Source: Eubacterium sp.
Lineage (GTDB): Bacteria; Bacillota; Clostridia; Peptostreptococcales; Anaerovoracaceae
Assembly: GCA_021769965.1 (NCBI GenBank)
Contig: JAETRU010000031.1
Location: 1 to 40,685, forward strand
Direction of reading: 5' to 3'
DNA: 40,685 nt
Made by a program: the position numbers and the translations under genes. A model generated the notes under the pieces. The model searched no databases, had not been told where the DNA came from, and was given only the letters and a program-made list of their open reading frames with translations. Positions 7,601 to 16,342 of the stretch are shown piece by piece (within the stretch, counting starts at the first letter, position 1; the number at the start of each line of letters is the position of its first letter).

Positions 7601-8441
7601 CTTTCTTCCTCCCCAAATCAAATATTTCCAGAATACGGCTGAATTTGAAAGAATCATCGTCTCTGTCGCTGAGATACAGATTCAGCAGTGTCTTTTCCAC
7701 AGTCTTCGTGTCCAGAAAACGGGTCAGCTTGCCGTCGATAGCCATGGAAATGATCCCGGTCTCTTCACTGACGATGATGGAAATGGCGTCGGAGTTTTCT
7801 GTGATACCGATGCCGGCGCGATGTCTGGTGCCCAGACTCTTGTTCAGATTCTTGTTTCCCGTCAGAGGCAGCACGCATCCGGCCGCAAAGACCTTGTCGC
7901 CTCTGATGATGACTGCGCCGTCATGGAGAGGCGCGCCTTCATAGAAGATGTTTCCCAGAAGCTGGGCAGAAATATCCGCGTTGATCTCGGTTCCTGTCTC
8001 CGCAATATCAGAAAGAGCCGTTTCACGCTCCAATATGATCAAAGCGCCTGTGCGGGTACTGGAGAAAGAATCCACCGCCTTGACGAACTCGTCGGTGATA
8101 TTCTTCGCCTTCTCCTTGTCAAGCTGTCCGAACGGCGCTTTTACGATTTTGCTTCTTCCCACATACTCCAATCCCCTTCTCAGTTCCGGCTGGAAAACAA
8201 CGACCAGCGCCACAACGCCAAGGGTCATGGTCTGCCTCAGGATCCAGTTCAGCGCGTACAGATTCATGATGTCAGACAGGAAAAAAGCCACCACTAAAAC
8301 CAGCAGGCCTTTTACAAGCTGCTGGGCGCGTGATTCCCTGATGAATCCGAGGATCTTGTACACGATAAAGGACACGATAAGAATGTCCAGCACATCGTTG
8401 ATTCCGACGCTCGAAATAATGTTGTTAAAGAATGTTTCCAT
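7587..8441 (-). CDS. cdaA: Diadenylate cyclase CdaA (c-di-AMP synthase)
   Basis: It joins two ATP into cyclic di-AMP, the second messenger for potassium, osmotic and cell-wall balance. The 284-residue membrane protein has three N-terminal hydrophobic segments (about 12-34, 42-57 and 66-84) and a DAC domain (about 100-250). The catalytic motifs are intact: DGA at 174-176 (LHDGAVIIRG) and RHR at 206-208 (GTRHRAGIG). It heads the string cdaA-cdaR-glmM-glmS, which couples c-di-AMP to amino-sugar supply. The promoter must lie in 8442-8557, just after the hpf terminator. Confidence 0.96.
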   Translation of the reverse strand: METFFNNIISSVGINDVLDILIVSFIVYKILGFIRESRAQQLVKGLLVLVVAFFLSDIMNLYALNWILRQTMTLGVVALVVVFQPELRRGLEYVGRSKIVKAPFGQLDKEKAKNITDEFVKAVDSFSSTRTGALIILERETALSDIAETGTEINADISAQLLGNIFYEGAPLHDGAVIIRGDKVFAAGCVLPLTGNKNLNKSLGTRHRAGIGITENSDAISIIVSEETGIISMAIDGKLTRFLDTKTVEKTLLNLYLSDRDDDSFKFSRILEIFDLGRKKDAGK

Positions 8442-8522
8442 ATTTTTTCCCCTTTTACCAGCTATGAAATATTCTACCGTAAAAGCGTCAAAAATTCAAG
8501 GGGCTAGCAGCAACTTGAACAC

Positions 8523-8547
8523 AAAAAGAGCTGCCCCGAAGGGCAGC
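8523..8547 (-). terminator. Terminator of hpf
   Basis: GCTGCCC (8530-8536) and GGGCAGC (8541-8547) form a perfect stem with a CGAA/TTCG tetraloop, and a run of T follows on the minus strand. It lies 11 bp past the hpf stop and separates hpf from cdaA. Confidence 0.88.
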
Positions 8548-8557
8548 CCGCCATAGA

Positions 8558-9085
8558 CTAATAACTTGTTTCCAGGACGCCGTAATTTCCGTCCTTTCTG
8601 ATATATACAACATTAACGCTGTCAGTCTCCATATCCAGGAAAACAAAGAAGTTATGCTGCAGCATCTCCATCTCTAAAATGGCCTCTTCCACAGTCATCG
8701 GCGTCAGTTCAAACTTCTTGGTCCTGACGACCTTGACCTCTTCGACCTCTTCCTCGAAATCCGGCAGGATCTCAAACTTCAGCGCTTTGTTATCGTTGTA
8801 GCGCTTCTGCAGCTTTCCCTTGAACCTCGCCATCTGGCTGGACAGTTTGTCCACCACCTTGTCGATGCCTTCATAGATGTCCTGTGCCACTTCTTCGGCT
8901 CTGAAAACTGCACCTTTGGCATTGATCGTCGCTTCGATCTTATCCTTGCCTCTCTCCTGCGATAATACTACATTTACAGTAATGTCATCTGAAAAGTATT
9001 TGCCCAGCTTGTCGAACTTTTTCTCCATAGTATCTTCTAAGTGCTGGTAGGTGTTAAAATTCTTGCCTGTAATGTTTACCTTCAT
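8558..9085 (-). CDS. hpf: Ribosome hibernation promoting factor, long form
   Basis: HPF binds the small ribosomal subunit and joins 70S particles into inactive 100S dimers in stationary phase. The 175-residue protein is the long form. The N-terminal RaiA domain covers about 1-95 (NITGKNFN, then VNVVLSQERGKDKIEATIN) and the C-terminal dimerisation domain covers about 118-175 (PMTVEEAILEMEMLQHNFFVF, split here by domain turns). AAGGAGG is well placed ahead of ATG 9085. The 130-bp leader holds a TATACT -10 box (AGTATA on the plus strand at 9145-9150) within an imperfect palindrome. A large structured RNA lies just upstream. Confidence 0.95.
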   Translation of the reverse strand: MKVNITGKNFNTYQHLEDTMEKKFDKLGKYFSDDITVNVVLSQERGKDKIEATINAKGAVFRAEEVAQDIYEGIDKVVDKLSSQMARFKGKLQKRYNDNKALKFEILPDFEEEVEEVKVVRTKKFELTPMTVEEAILEMEMLQHNFFVFLDMETDSVNVVYIRKDGNYGVLETSY

Positions 9086-9216
9086 TTGATGACCTCCTTA
9101 GCTAATCCCTCCGCCCGCAGGCTTCGGGGTATTTCTTTAAGTATAGTATACCATACTTTACAGGAAAAACATACTGAAATCTGTTCTGGATACAGAATAA
9201 TTTTCTCCAATTACTG

Positions 9217-9408
9217 CAGACGGCTTTGCAGCTGCCCGGCTGACCTGGTCTTTGCCCCCACACTCGCCTTGACCGGGATTTTCCCGAGGACTTACATCTA
9301 AGCTGCGCCATGATCACTGCCGCCCTGCGGATCAGCTTACGTGGATCCTTTTGCCCGCAACTGGCTTGGATTTTCAACCACAGACCCGGACAGCTGCAAA
9401 GCCGCCTG
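9217..9408 (-). ncRNA. Structured RNA upstream of hpf, probable raiA RNA
   Basis: A long inverted repeat closes this gene-free stretch. GGCTTTGCAGCTG (9222-9234) pairs with CAGCTGCAAAGCC (9391-9403), and the stem extends on both sides (CAG.CGGC with GCCG.CTG; CCGG with CCGG) to about 20 bp around some 145 bases. The minus-strand RNA also has smaller helices, such as GGGATTTTCCC-like and GATCCGC pairings. The raiA RNA class of Clostridia and Actinobacteria is about 200 nt, lies directly upstream of hpf/raiA on the same strand, and is thought to act as an RNA. Size, place and strand all fit. I identify it by position and shape, not by a covariance match. A possible -10 (TAGAAT) lies at the end of comF near 9414-9419. 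Confidence 0.68.
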
Positions 9409-9416
9409 TATTTATT

Positions 9417-10106
9417 CTATTTTGCCGCGAAGGCCAGAAAACATACCTCCGCCGGTCCTGCTTCTGCCAGCGCGCTTCTGCACGCGGCCGCGGTACTCCC
9501 TGTCGTATAGAAATCGTCAAAGAGCAGCACCCGTCTGCCTGTGATCTGATCTGCATACCGGCAGTCCAGCGCGAATTTTCCGCGGACGTTTTCTTTTCGC
9601 TCCTCCGGCGACAGTCCCCGCATAGGCCGGGTGTCAGAAGTCCGGATCAAAGCGTGTTCCAGGCAGGGCCTGTTCACTTTCTTTCCCAGATACCGTCCGA
9701 TCAGCGCCGCCTGGTTGAAGCCTCTCTGCCGCTCTTTATCCCTGTGCAGGGGCACCGGAACGATCACGTCAAAATCCACATCGTATTCTTCCTTTGCCAG
9801 CGACAGCCGGTCCGCGCAGATATCGGCTATATCACGGGCGATCCAGGTTTTGCCGTTGTATTTTAAAGAAAAGATCAGTGTCCGTTCGTAGATACCGTAC
9901 TGAACGCAGCGCAGAGTCCGCATGCCGTCAATATTCAGCGGCGCGGAGGCGTCCCAGCGTATATGAGCCATACAGTGGTCGCATAGATCATAGGTCCGCG
10001 TCTCATCGATGAGATTGCCGCAGCAGATACAGTACAGCGACGGCGGATAGATCAGATCCATAGCCTTTTCCGCGGCTGAAGATACTGCCTGTAACAAACC
10101 TGCCAT
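9417..10106 (-). CDS. comF: ComF family phosphoribosyltransferase-like protein
   Basis: The 229-residue protein has the ComF layout: an N-terminal zinc-finger-like Cys cluster (YCICCGNLIDETRTYDLCDHC, broken as Cys27-x2-Cys30 style pairs) and a phosphoribosyltransferase fold with the PRPP loop RRVLLFDDFYTTGSTAAAC near residue 190-208. ComF proteins act in DNA uptake or DNA handling in competent bacteria. In non-competent Clostridia the role is unclear. Its ATG overlaps the recD2 stop by one base, so the two are translated together, which supports a role in DNA processing. Confidence 0.88.
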   Translation of the reverse strand: MAGLLQAVSSAAEKAMDLIYPPSLYCICCGNLIDETRTYDLCDHCMAHIRWDASAPLNIDGMRTLRCVQYGIYERTLIFSLKYNGKTWIARDIADICADRLSLAKEEYDVDFDVIVPVPLHRDKERQRGFNQAALIGRYLGKKVNRPCLEHALIRTSDTRPMRGLSPEERKENVRGKFALDCRYADQITGRRVLLFDDFYTTGSTAAACRSALAEAGPAEVCFLAFAAK

Positions 10107-12391
10107 CAGAAATCCTCCTCTTCATCCTCCAGCAGACTCAGTTCCGCTCCCGCTGCCGCTGCAGGCTCTCCGCCCGCGATCCCGGCATCCATCAAAGCCT
10201 GCAGCCTGTATTTCAGACCGGAGTAGCGCATTTTGATCCGGTTATTGTCGATCATGGCGTGCATCCTCCTCTCGCTGCCGACCAGAACTACCACCTGCCT
10301 GCCGCGGGTCACCGCTGTGTAAAGCAGGTTTCTGGTGGCAAGCACCGGAGGGAACCATGAGACAGGCATGACCACGATAGGAAACTCGCTGCCCTGACTC
10401 TTATGTACTGTGACCGCATAAGCCAGCTCCAGCTCGTCCAGCTGTGAAAAATCATAAGTCACGTATTTATCCTCGTCAAAGATCACAGTCATCTGACCCG
10501 CGTCCTTGTCGATCCGTTCCACAAAACCGACGTCGCCGTTGAAAACGCCCTGTCCTTCAGAAAAGTCCCGCCGTTTCTTCCATCCGATCTGATAATTGTT
10601 GCGGATCTGCATGACTTTATCATTCTCGCGAAACAGCTTGTCACCATACTTCCGCTCGGCAAGGTCTTCCCGCGGCGGATTCAGCGCCTGCTGCAGCGCC
10701 TGATTCAGGGATATGCTGCCCAGGATCCCTTTGCGCACCGGGGTCAGGACCTGAATATCCCGAACCGGCACGATGCCCTGATAATAGGCTGCAAGACGCC
10801 TGGTGACCAGTTCCAGGATCAGATCCACCATCTGTTTATCACTGGCCCGCTCCATGAAAAAGAAATCCTTGTCTTTGCTGTTGACATAAGGGTAGTCGCC
10901 TTTGTTGATGCGGTGGGCGTTGACCACGATCATGCTTTCCTCCGCCTGACGAAAGATCTCTTTCAGGATCACCGTATGGACATACTCGCTTTCAATGATA
11001 TCCCGCAGCACGTTTCCCGCTCCTACAGACGGCAGCTGGTCGTAGTCGCCTACCATGATCAGACGCGTGCCGGGCCTGATCGCTTCTGTCAGCCCCTGCA
11101 TCAGCATCAAATCCACCATGGACGCCTCGTCCACGATGACTACGTCGTAATCGAGAGGATCTTCTTTTGTCTTACCGAAGCGCATGACGTCCTCGCCTTC
11201 GGAGTAGTAGTATTCCAGCAGCCGGTGGACCGTGGAAGCATAGTGGCCGCTGGTCTCGGTGATCCGCTTTGCCGCCCGTCCCGTAGGCGCGCAGATCGCC
11301 ACCTTCAGACCGCATTGCTCAAAGATATTGATGATCGTGTTGATGATGGTGGTCTTTCCTGTTCCCGGACCGCCGGTGATCACAGAGATCCCGCTGGTCA
11401 GAGAGCTTTTGACCCCGGCAGCCTGCTGCTCAGAGAGCACGATGCCTGACTGCCGCTGGGTCATGCGGATGGAACTGTCCACATCCACAGAAAGCGATCT
11501 CGGCGCCGCGCCCGCAATCGCCGCCAGATTGCGGCAGACCCTCTGCTCCGCCAGATAATACGGATAGAGATAAGCCACTGTCTGCCCGTTTACCTGATCC
11601 AGCTGCAGATCTCCTTCAAAAGCCATTTCCACCATATTCTCGTAGACCATCTCACGTGTCACATCCAAAAGCTGGGCGACCCGCTCGCAGAGCTCGTCCT
11701 TCGGAATATAGGTGCTGCCGTCAGCCGCGTAAAAGCTCAGACCGTATTTGATCCCGCTTTTTATGCGGAAAGGACTGTCTTTCTCAATGCCCATCTTCTC
11801 CGCGATCACGTCCGCTTTCTTAAAGCCGATGCCGTAGACCTCCTCCACCAGCCGGTACGGATTTTCCTGTATCAGTTCTACCGCGTCCTTTCCGTAGACT
11901 TTGTAAAGGCGCAGGGCGTACTCCGCTGAAACGCCAAACTGCTGAAAGAACATGGATACTCCGGCAAATTCCCGGTGCGCGGCATAGGATTCTGCGATCT
12001 GGGCAGCTTTCTTGGGGCCGATGCCGCTGACAGACTCCAGCCTCTCCGGCTCCTTTTCCAATACATCAAAGGTCTCCTCGCCGAACGCCGCCACGATGAC
12101 AGACGCCATCTTCGGTCCTATGCCTTTGATGATACCGGAAGCCAGAAACCCTTCGATGCCTGCCCTGCCGGTCGGCAGCACCTCCTCAAACTCTGAAAAA
12201 GCGAACTGCTCGCCATAGGTGGGGTGGATCTTAAAAGAGCCCCTCAGCCTGTAGCTGCTTCCTTTGACGCAGGAAGGCAGACAGCCGACCACGGTAAACA
12301 TCTCCTCCTCCGTCTCCATGACGGCGATGGTATATCCGTTCTCTTCATTGTGAAAGATGATCTCCGTAATGCTGCCTTGTTTTTCCTCCAT
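10106..12391 (-). CDS. recD2: ATP-dependent DNA helicase RecD2
   Basis: This is a superfamily 1B 5'-3' helicase of 761 residues, the RecD2 type that acts without RecBC. An N-terminal OB-like domain (1-70) is followed by helix-hairpin-helix repeats (about 85-135, with GIGPKMA and GIGPKKA). Walker A is GGPGTGKT at 340-347, and the Walker B-like VDEASMVD comes later. The C-terminal UvrD_C_2 region has YAVTVHKSQGSEF. The length is normal. Its ATG directly follows the TAA of the CCA-like gene (TAAATG), and GGTGAG gives a weak ribosome site, so it depends on coupled translation. Confidence 0.95.
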   Translation of the reverse strand: MEEKQGSITEIIFHNEENGYTIAVMETEEEMFTVVGCLPSCVKGSSYRLRGSFKIHPTYGEQFAFSEFEEVLPTGRAGIEGFLASGIIKGIGPKMASVIVAAFGEETFDVLEKEPERLESVSGIGPKKAAQIAESYAAHREFAGVSMFFQQFGVSAEYALRLYKVYGKDAVELIQENPYRLVEEVYGIGFKKADVIAEKMGIEKDSPFRIKSGIKYGLSFYAADGSTYIPKDELCERVAQLLDVTREMVYENMVEMAFEGDLQLDQVNGQTVAYLYPYYLAEQRVCRNLAAIAGAAPRSLSVDVDSSIRMTQRQSGIVLSEQQAAGVKSSLTSGISVITGGPGTGKTTIINTIINIFEQCGLKVAICAPTGRAAKRITETSGHYASTVHRLLEYYYSEGEDVMRFGKTKEDPLDYDVVIVDEASMVDLMLMQGLTEAIRPGTRLIMVGDYDQLPSVGAGNVLRDIIESEYVHTVILKEIFRQAEESMIVVNAHRINKGDYPYVNSKDKDFFFMERASDKQMVDLILELVTRRLAAYYQGIVPVRDIQVLTPVRKGILGSISLNQALQQALNPPREDLAERKYGDKLFRENDKVMQIRNNYQIGWKKRRDFSEGQGVFNGDVGFVERIDKDAGQMTVIFDEDKYVTYDFSQLDELELAYAVTVHKSQGSEFPIVVMPVSWFPPVLATRNLLYTAVTRGRQVVVLVGSERRMHAMIDNNRIKMRYSGLKYRLQALMDAGIAGGEPAAAAGAELSLLEDEEEDF

Positions 12392-13672
12392 TTATCTCAC
12401 CCATCTGACATATCTGGTCTTTGCTGCGAATTTGTTCCGTGAGAATTTCTTTGCCGCCTTCAGCAGCGTATTTCTCTCGTTGTTCTTCGGGTTTTTATGT
12501 ACCAGAGCCACCACCAGATTCAGCAGTTCCTCTGCCTTTTCCGGCGAATCAGTGATTCCGGCCTGAATGATATCGTTGGCGTCGATGACCAGATCCTCTA
12601 CGAATACCGGTTCTTTCTGCGCTGTGATAGTCTTCATCCGATAGTTTCTCGATTCGATCTTCACGGCAGGGTGATCGTATACGATGCGCTGCGCCTTCGC
12701 CAGATTGTGTACGTATTCGTACCGTTCCAGACCGTGCTCAAACAGATACCGCTTAAACTGCTCGTCGTCGTTCAGGAAATTGACCTTGATGACCTCTGTC
12801 ATGGCGTCGTCCAGATGCATCTTGCTTTTCGGGTCAAACTGCATCCGTTCGATGGCCGCAAGCCCCTTCTTCTTGGAAAGGGTCGCATACAGCAGTCCCA
12901 GACGTCTGAGGCGCACCGGTTTGGTCTTGTCGATACCTTCGCAGAGGATCTTAAAGGAGTTGGTGTCGCTCATGGACATCTTTGCCGCAATATCCTCGCC
13001 GAATACCACCGCCATCAGACCGGTCTCAGCCAGCATGGAAAGGCCTTTGCCCGCGTGGTCGCTGACCAGCAGCAGCTCAAGCTCGCCGCGGATAGCGGCA
13101 ATGTCATAGTCCAGCAGCCTGCGCCAGTTGGCCACAATAGCGTCGTAGATAGACTTCTGCAGGTCAAACCCCAGCTCTGCCGCCAGCCGTACAGCCTCCA
13201 TCATGCGGATCGGCTCTTCCTGAAACAGTTTTGCCGGTTCTCCGATGACCCGGATCATATGCTTCTTCAGATCCTCGCGGCCATCGTACGGATCGACAAA
13301 TCCTCTCTCCGGGTTGTCCGCCATGGCGTTGACGGTAAAAGCATTGGAAATCAGAAGATCCTCGATGCTGCCGTCCAGCGGATGGATGTCCAGAACCGAT
13401 CCTTCGATCACATCAGAATCAAACTCATCTTCTCCTTTAACCTCATAGGTAAAGTCCAGCCGGAGGAACGCCTCGTTATCTTCCTTTGTGGCTTCCCCCT
13501 TCGGAAACAGCTCCGCCAGTTTTTCCATAGGCGCGCTGGTATACAGATCCCAGTCGCAGACCTCTTCTCCCCGAAGCACCTCTCTGACACACTCTCCTGC
13601 AGCATAGGTTTTAAATCCGGCTTTTTCCAGTGTCCGCATCGCGGCGGATACATCCTTGTCAAGTTTTATCAC
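12392..13672 (-). CDS. Divergent CCA-adding / poly(A) polymerase family nucleotidyltransferase
   Basis: The 426-residue protein follows the class II CCA-adding fold: head domain with AGECVREVLRGEEVCDWDLY, then AFTVNAMA, FVDPYDGREDLKKHMIRVIG and EEPIRMMEAVRLAAELGF. The two catalytic Asp (D-W-D) are present. Several hallmark residues differ: the usual GGxVRD is GECVRE, the usual RRDFTINA is SNAFTVNA, and EDPLR is EEPIR. It may add CCA, add only C or A, or act as a polyadenylation-like enzyme. The start is GTG 13672, with GGAGG 9 bases ahead. It abuts recD2 and follows yhaM by 22 bp, consistent with an RNA-processing operon. Confidence 0.75.
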   Translation of the reverse strand: MIKLDKDVSAAMRTLEKAGFKTYAAGECVREVLRGEEVCDWDLYTSAPMEKLAELFPKGEATKEDNEAFLRLDFTYEVKGEDEFDSDVIEGSVLDIHPLDGSIEDLLISNAFTVNAMADNPERGFVDPYDGREDLKKHMIRVIGEPAKLFQEEPIRMMEAVRLAAELGFDLQKSIYDAIVANWRRLLDYDIAAIRGELELLLVSDHAGKGLSMLAETGLMAVVFGEDIAAKMSMSDTNSFKILCEGIDKTKPVRLRRLGLLYATLSKKKGLAAIERMQFDPKSKMHLDDAMTEVIKVNFLNDDEQFKRYLFEHGLERYEYVHNLAKAQRIVYDHPAVKIESRNYRMKTITAQKEPVFVEDLVIDANDIIQAGITDSPEKAEELLNLVVALVHKNPKNNERNTLLKAAKKFSRNKFAAKTRYVRWVR

Positions 13673-13694
13673 TTCCTAAATCCTCCATTTTCTA

Positions 13695-14657
13695 TTATTC
13701 ACCCTTAGGCTTATATACCTTTCGATTATCCAGTGTCCAGATACGGTCGGAAAATTCGCCGGCCGCCACGCCTCTCAGGGCATCCTCCATATCAAACATG
13801 CGGGCGTCCAGAATATCCAGATAATGCAGCACCTCTGCCTCCGGAAACATCGGTTTCTTCGGGCTGCCGAACTCCGGCTCATAGTGATGAGACAGTATCA
13901 TGTGCTCCAGCATCAGCGTCTTCTCTTCTGAAAATCCCAGCTCCCTGCAGGTCCGGTCCAGAAATTTGACGCCCTGCACCAGATGTCCCAGCATCTGTCC
14001 TTCAAAGGAATATCCAGGCGAAACGCCGTACTCATTGGACTGGATCTCATTGAGCTTTTCTATATCGTGGAGGATGACCCCCGCGGCGACCAGATCCCGG
14101 TTCAAATTCTGATAAACCTCGCAGACCCGCAGGCCCGTCATCAGCATCCGCTTTACGTGATACAAAAGGCCGCCGTACTCGGCATGATGATTTCTGGTGG
14201 CTGCCGGATAGTACATCAGTCTGTCTTTATTATCAGAAAGAACTTTGACGCACAGTCTCCGCAGATCCTGATCCTTCATGGCGTCAGCCGTTTTGTAGAT
14301 GAAATCGTACATATCCTCAGAACGCTCCGGCGCGGTTTTGATATAGTCGGAGATGTCCAGACCGTCTTCCGGATTGCTCACGCGGATCCGCCCGATCCGA
14401 AGCTGGGTCTGCCCCTGCCAGTCGGTGACCTGAGCGCGGACCTTGACGATATCGCCTTCTTTGATGGCTGCCAGCACCGGCGTTTCCCGATCCGATATAT
14501 CCCACTTCTTAGAGTTGACTTCTCCTGTCTTATCTCCCAGAAGCACGTCAAAATACTGTTTCTTATTAGAACCTACCTTGATCCCCGCGCTTTTTACCAT
14601 AAAAAAGTCTGTTATTTCTGTTTGCGTATGTAAATCCGCAGCATAAAATTGTTTCAT
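13695..14657 (-). CDS. yhaM: YhaM-like 3'-5' exoribonuclease (OB fold + HD domain)
   Basis: YhaM trims RNA and single-stranded DNA from the 3' end, using metal ions. The 320-residue protein has an N-terminal OB-type nucleic acid domain (about 12-95, ending TQLRIGRIRV) and an HD hydrolase domain (about 155-300). HHAEYGGLLYHVKRM and VILHDIEKLNEI give the metal-binding His and Asp, and LSHHYEPEFGSPKKP is also conserved. The length is close to the usual 314. GGAG precedes the ATG. The promoter region overlaps the terminator of the two-component genes upstream; a TATAAT lies in that terminator's loop. Confidence 0.92.
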   Translation of the reverse strand: MKQFYAADLHTQTEITDFFMVKSAGIKVGSNKKQYFDVLLGDKTGEVNSKKWDISDRETPVLAAIKEGDIVKVRAQVTDWQGQTQLRIGRIRVSNPEDGLDISDYIKTAPERSEDMYDFIYKTADAMKDQDLRRLCVKVLSDNKDRLMYYPAATRNHHAEYGGLLYHVKRMLMTGLRVCEVYQNLNRDLVAAGVILHDIEKLNEIQSNEYGVSPGYSFEGQMLGHLVQGVKFLDRTCRELGFSEEKTLMLEHMILSHHYEPEFGSPKKPMFPEAEVLHYLDILDARMFDMEDALRGVAAGEFSDRIWTLDNRKVYKPKGE

Positions 14658-14671
14658 ATTTACACTCCATT

Positions 14672-14726
14672 AAAAAAAATCACTATACTGATTATACACC
14701 AAAATGGCAAATCCGTATAGTGATTT
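14672..14726 (-). terminator. Terminator of the two-component operon
   Basis: AAATCACTATAC (14677-14688) and GTATAGTGATTT (14715-14726) form a perfect 12-bp stem followed by a long T-run on the minus strand. The 26-nt loop contains TATAAT in the minus orientation, so this site may both end the upstream operon and contribute a -10 box for yhaM. Confidence 0.85.
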
Positions 14727-14746
14727 CGTTGTGAAGTTATTTTCCC

Positions 14747-16342
14747 TTACTCGGCACGCCTGAGTGCCACAGAGGCTTTGAACAGATCTCCGTCGATGCT
14801 GATCGTAAAATCGCCGTTCATCAGATGGGTCAGATCCCTGGCGATAGACAGTCCCAGACCGCTGCCTTCTGTGTTTCTGGACTCGTCGCCCCGCTTGAAC
14901 CGTTCCATCAGCTCATCGGCGCTGATATTCAGCTGCTCTCTGGACATATTCTTGATCTCAAGGACGATCATACCGCCTCCTCCCGCCAGAATATCCATAT
15001 ACACCCTGCTTCCCGGCAACGCGTACTTGCTCACATTGACCAGCAGGTTCTCTATGACTCTCCACAAAAGCTGTCCGTCGGCCATAACATATACGTCGTC
15101 GGCTTTATTGGTGAAAATGATCTCCAGATCACTTGCCGCGAGACGTTCTTCCAGCTCTGCCAGAGACTGGTTGACGATGGAAGTCATCTCGATCTTTTCG
15201 ATCTCTACCGGAATGGCCCCGCTGGAAGCTTTTGCCGCCTCAAAGAGGTCTTCTGTCAGCTTCTGCAGCCTGCGGGTCTTTTCGTCGATGATAGCCAGGT
15301 ACTGCGGCGCGTTGACACTGTTGAAGCCTTCGGTCTTCAGCAGATCCACATAGGACAGCATGGAGGTCAGCGGCGTCTTCAGATCGTGAGATACGTTGGA
15401 TATCAGCTCTGTCTTCAGCCGCTGGTTCTTCAGCTCATTCTGAACAGCGATGGATGTCGCCTCGGATATCTCGTTGATGTCCATTGCCAGACGGTCCAGC
15501 TCGCCGTTATCGGTGACCGGTATCTTATAATCCAGATTCCCCGATTTTACCTGTCTGACCCCTTCTTTGATCTCTTTGTATTTCCGTGCGTATTTCGGCA
15601 CAAAGATGAAGATCAGCACCAGCACCGGTATCAGACCAAACCAGGTCGCCGACAGCAGGCTGACGCCCAGCATGATCAGCAGCAGCTTCCAGAACACATC
15701 CTCGCTGGCTTTTACAGATTCATAGATGTAGCAGCCGAAACGGCCGATAATGGTATACCGCCAGAAGCAGCGGGCCTTCAGCTTTTTGATCACCGACAAA
15801 AGCAGGCACAGCGTTGCCGCGATGCAGGCGGTCAGCGCCACAGCGACCAGAAAGACTTCCAGCCATCTCGGCGTAAAACTGGACTCGTAGACCATGTACC
15901 ACTCATTGTATTCTTTTCTCTGGGATTGACTGAGATAGTCCAGCAGCCCTTTAAACCATCCGCTGTTTGTCAGAACGTCCACCACAGCCATGGTAAGCAG
16001 CCCGGTGCATACGCCTGTCAAAACGCCGGCGCAGATCTGTACATCGGTGAAGATCCGGTCAAACCAGCTGAGGCTGATCTGTCCGTTCTCGTCTCTGCTT
16101 CCTGTCATCCACATAGCCAGTCCAAGGGTGACAAATGACAGTAAAATTACTGCTATCTCAACGATCCAAAGAGTTGATTCGATTTGATTCAGTTCTTTGA
16201 TCGGTTCATGCCAGCTTCCGTTAACATGATAGGTCAGGGCCAGCATGCATCCTACTACGATCGTGGCCGCGACAGCTGCCACACAGATCATCCCGCTGAC
16301 AAAGCAGGATGATTTTCTAAAGCTTTTCGATTTTATATCCAA
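14747..16342 (-). CDS. Sensor histidine kinase
   Basis: The 531-residue membrane kinase has about six hydrophobic segments in the first 250 residues (near 18-38, 58-78, 104-124, 162-184 and 218-248), a HAMP-like linker (about 250-305), the phospho-acceptor SHDLKTPL with His319, and an ATPase domain with NLLVNVSKY, ERFKRGDES and GSGLGLS. The G1 box, usually DxGxG, is replaced by KNMS, a variant seen in VanS-like kinases. There is no large outer sensor domain, so the signal may be sensed in or near the membrane. The TTG start at 16342 overlaps the response regulator by 26 bp. Confidence 0.92.
   Translation of the reverse strand: MDIKSKSFRKSSCFVSGMICVAAVAATIVVGCMLALTYHVNGSWHEPIKELNQIESTLWIVEIAVILLSFVTLGLAMWMTGSRDENGQISLSWFDRIFTDVQICAGVLTGVCTGLLTMAVVDVLTNSGWFKGLLDYLSQSQRKEYNEWYMVYESSFTPRWLEVFLVAVALTACIAATLCLLLSVIKKLKARCFWRYTIIGRFGCYIYESVKASEDVFWKLLLIMLGVSLLSATWFGLIPVLVLIFIFVPKYARKYKEIKEGVRQVKSGNLDYKIPVTDNGELDRLAMDINEISEATSIAVQNELKNQRLKTELISNVSHDLKTPLTSMLSYVDLLKTEGFNSVNAPQYLAIIDEKTRRLQKLTEDLFEAAKASSGAIPVEIEKIEMTSIVNQSLAELEERLAASDLEIIFTNKADDVYVMADGQLLWRVIENLLVNVSKYALPGSRVYMDILAGGGGMIVLEIKNMSREQLNISADELMERFKRGDESRNTEGSGLGLSIARDLTHLMNGDFTISIDGDLFKASVALRRAE

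Noticed and set aside
9102-9377. 91-codon minus-strand frame across the region before hpf
   Set aside because: It overlaps the long inverted repeat of the probable raiA RNA, has a basic, low-complexity composition and no ribosome site.
12497-13708. 403-codon plus-strand open frame
   Set aside because: It is antisense to the CCA-adding-like gene with no family resemblance and no ribosome site.
14825-16138. 437-codon plus-strand open frame
   Set aside because: It is antisense to the histidine kinase; Gln/His-rich composition is typical of a shadow frame.
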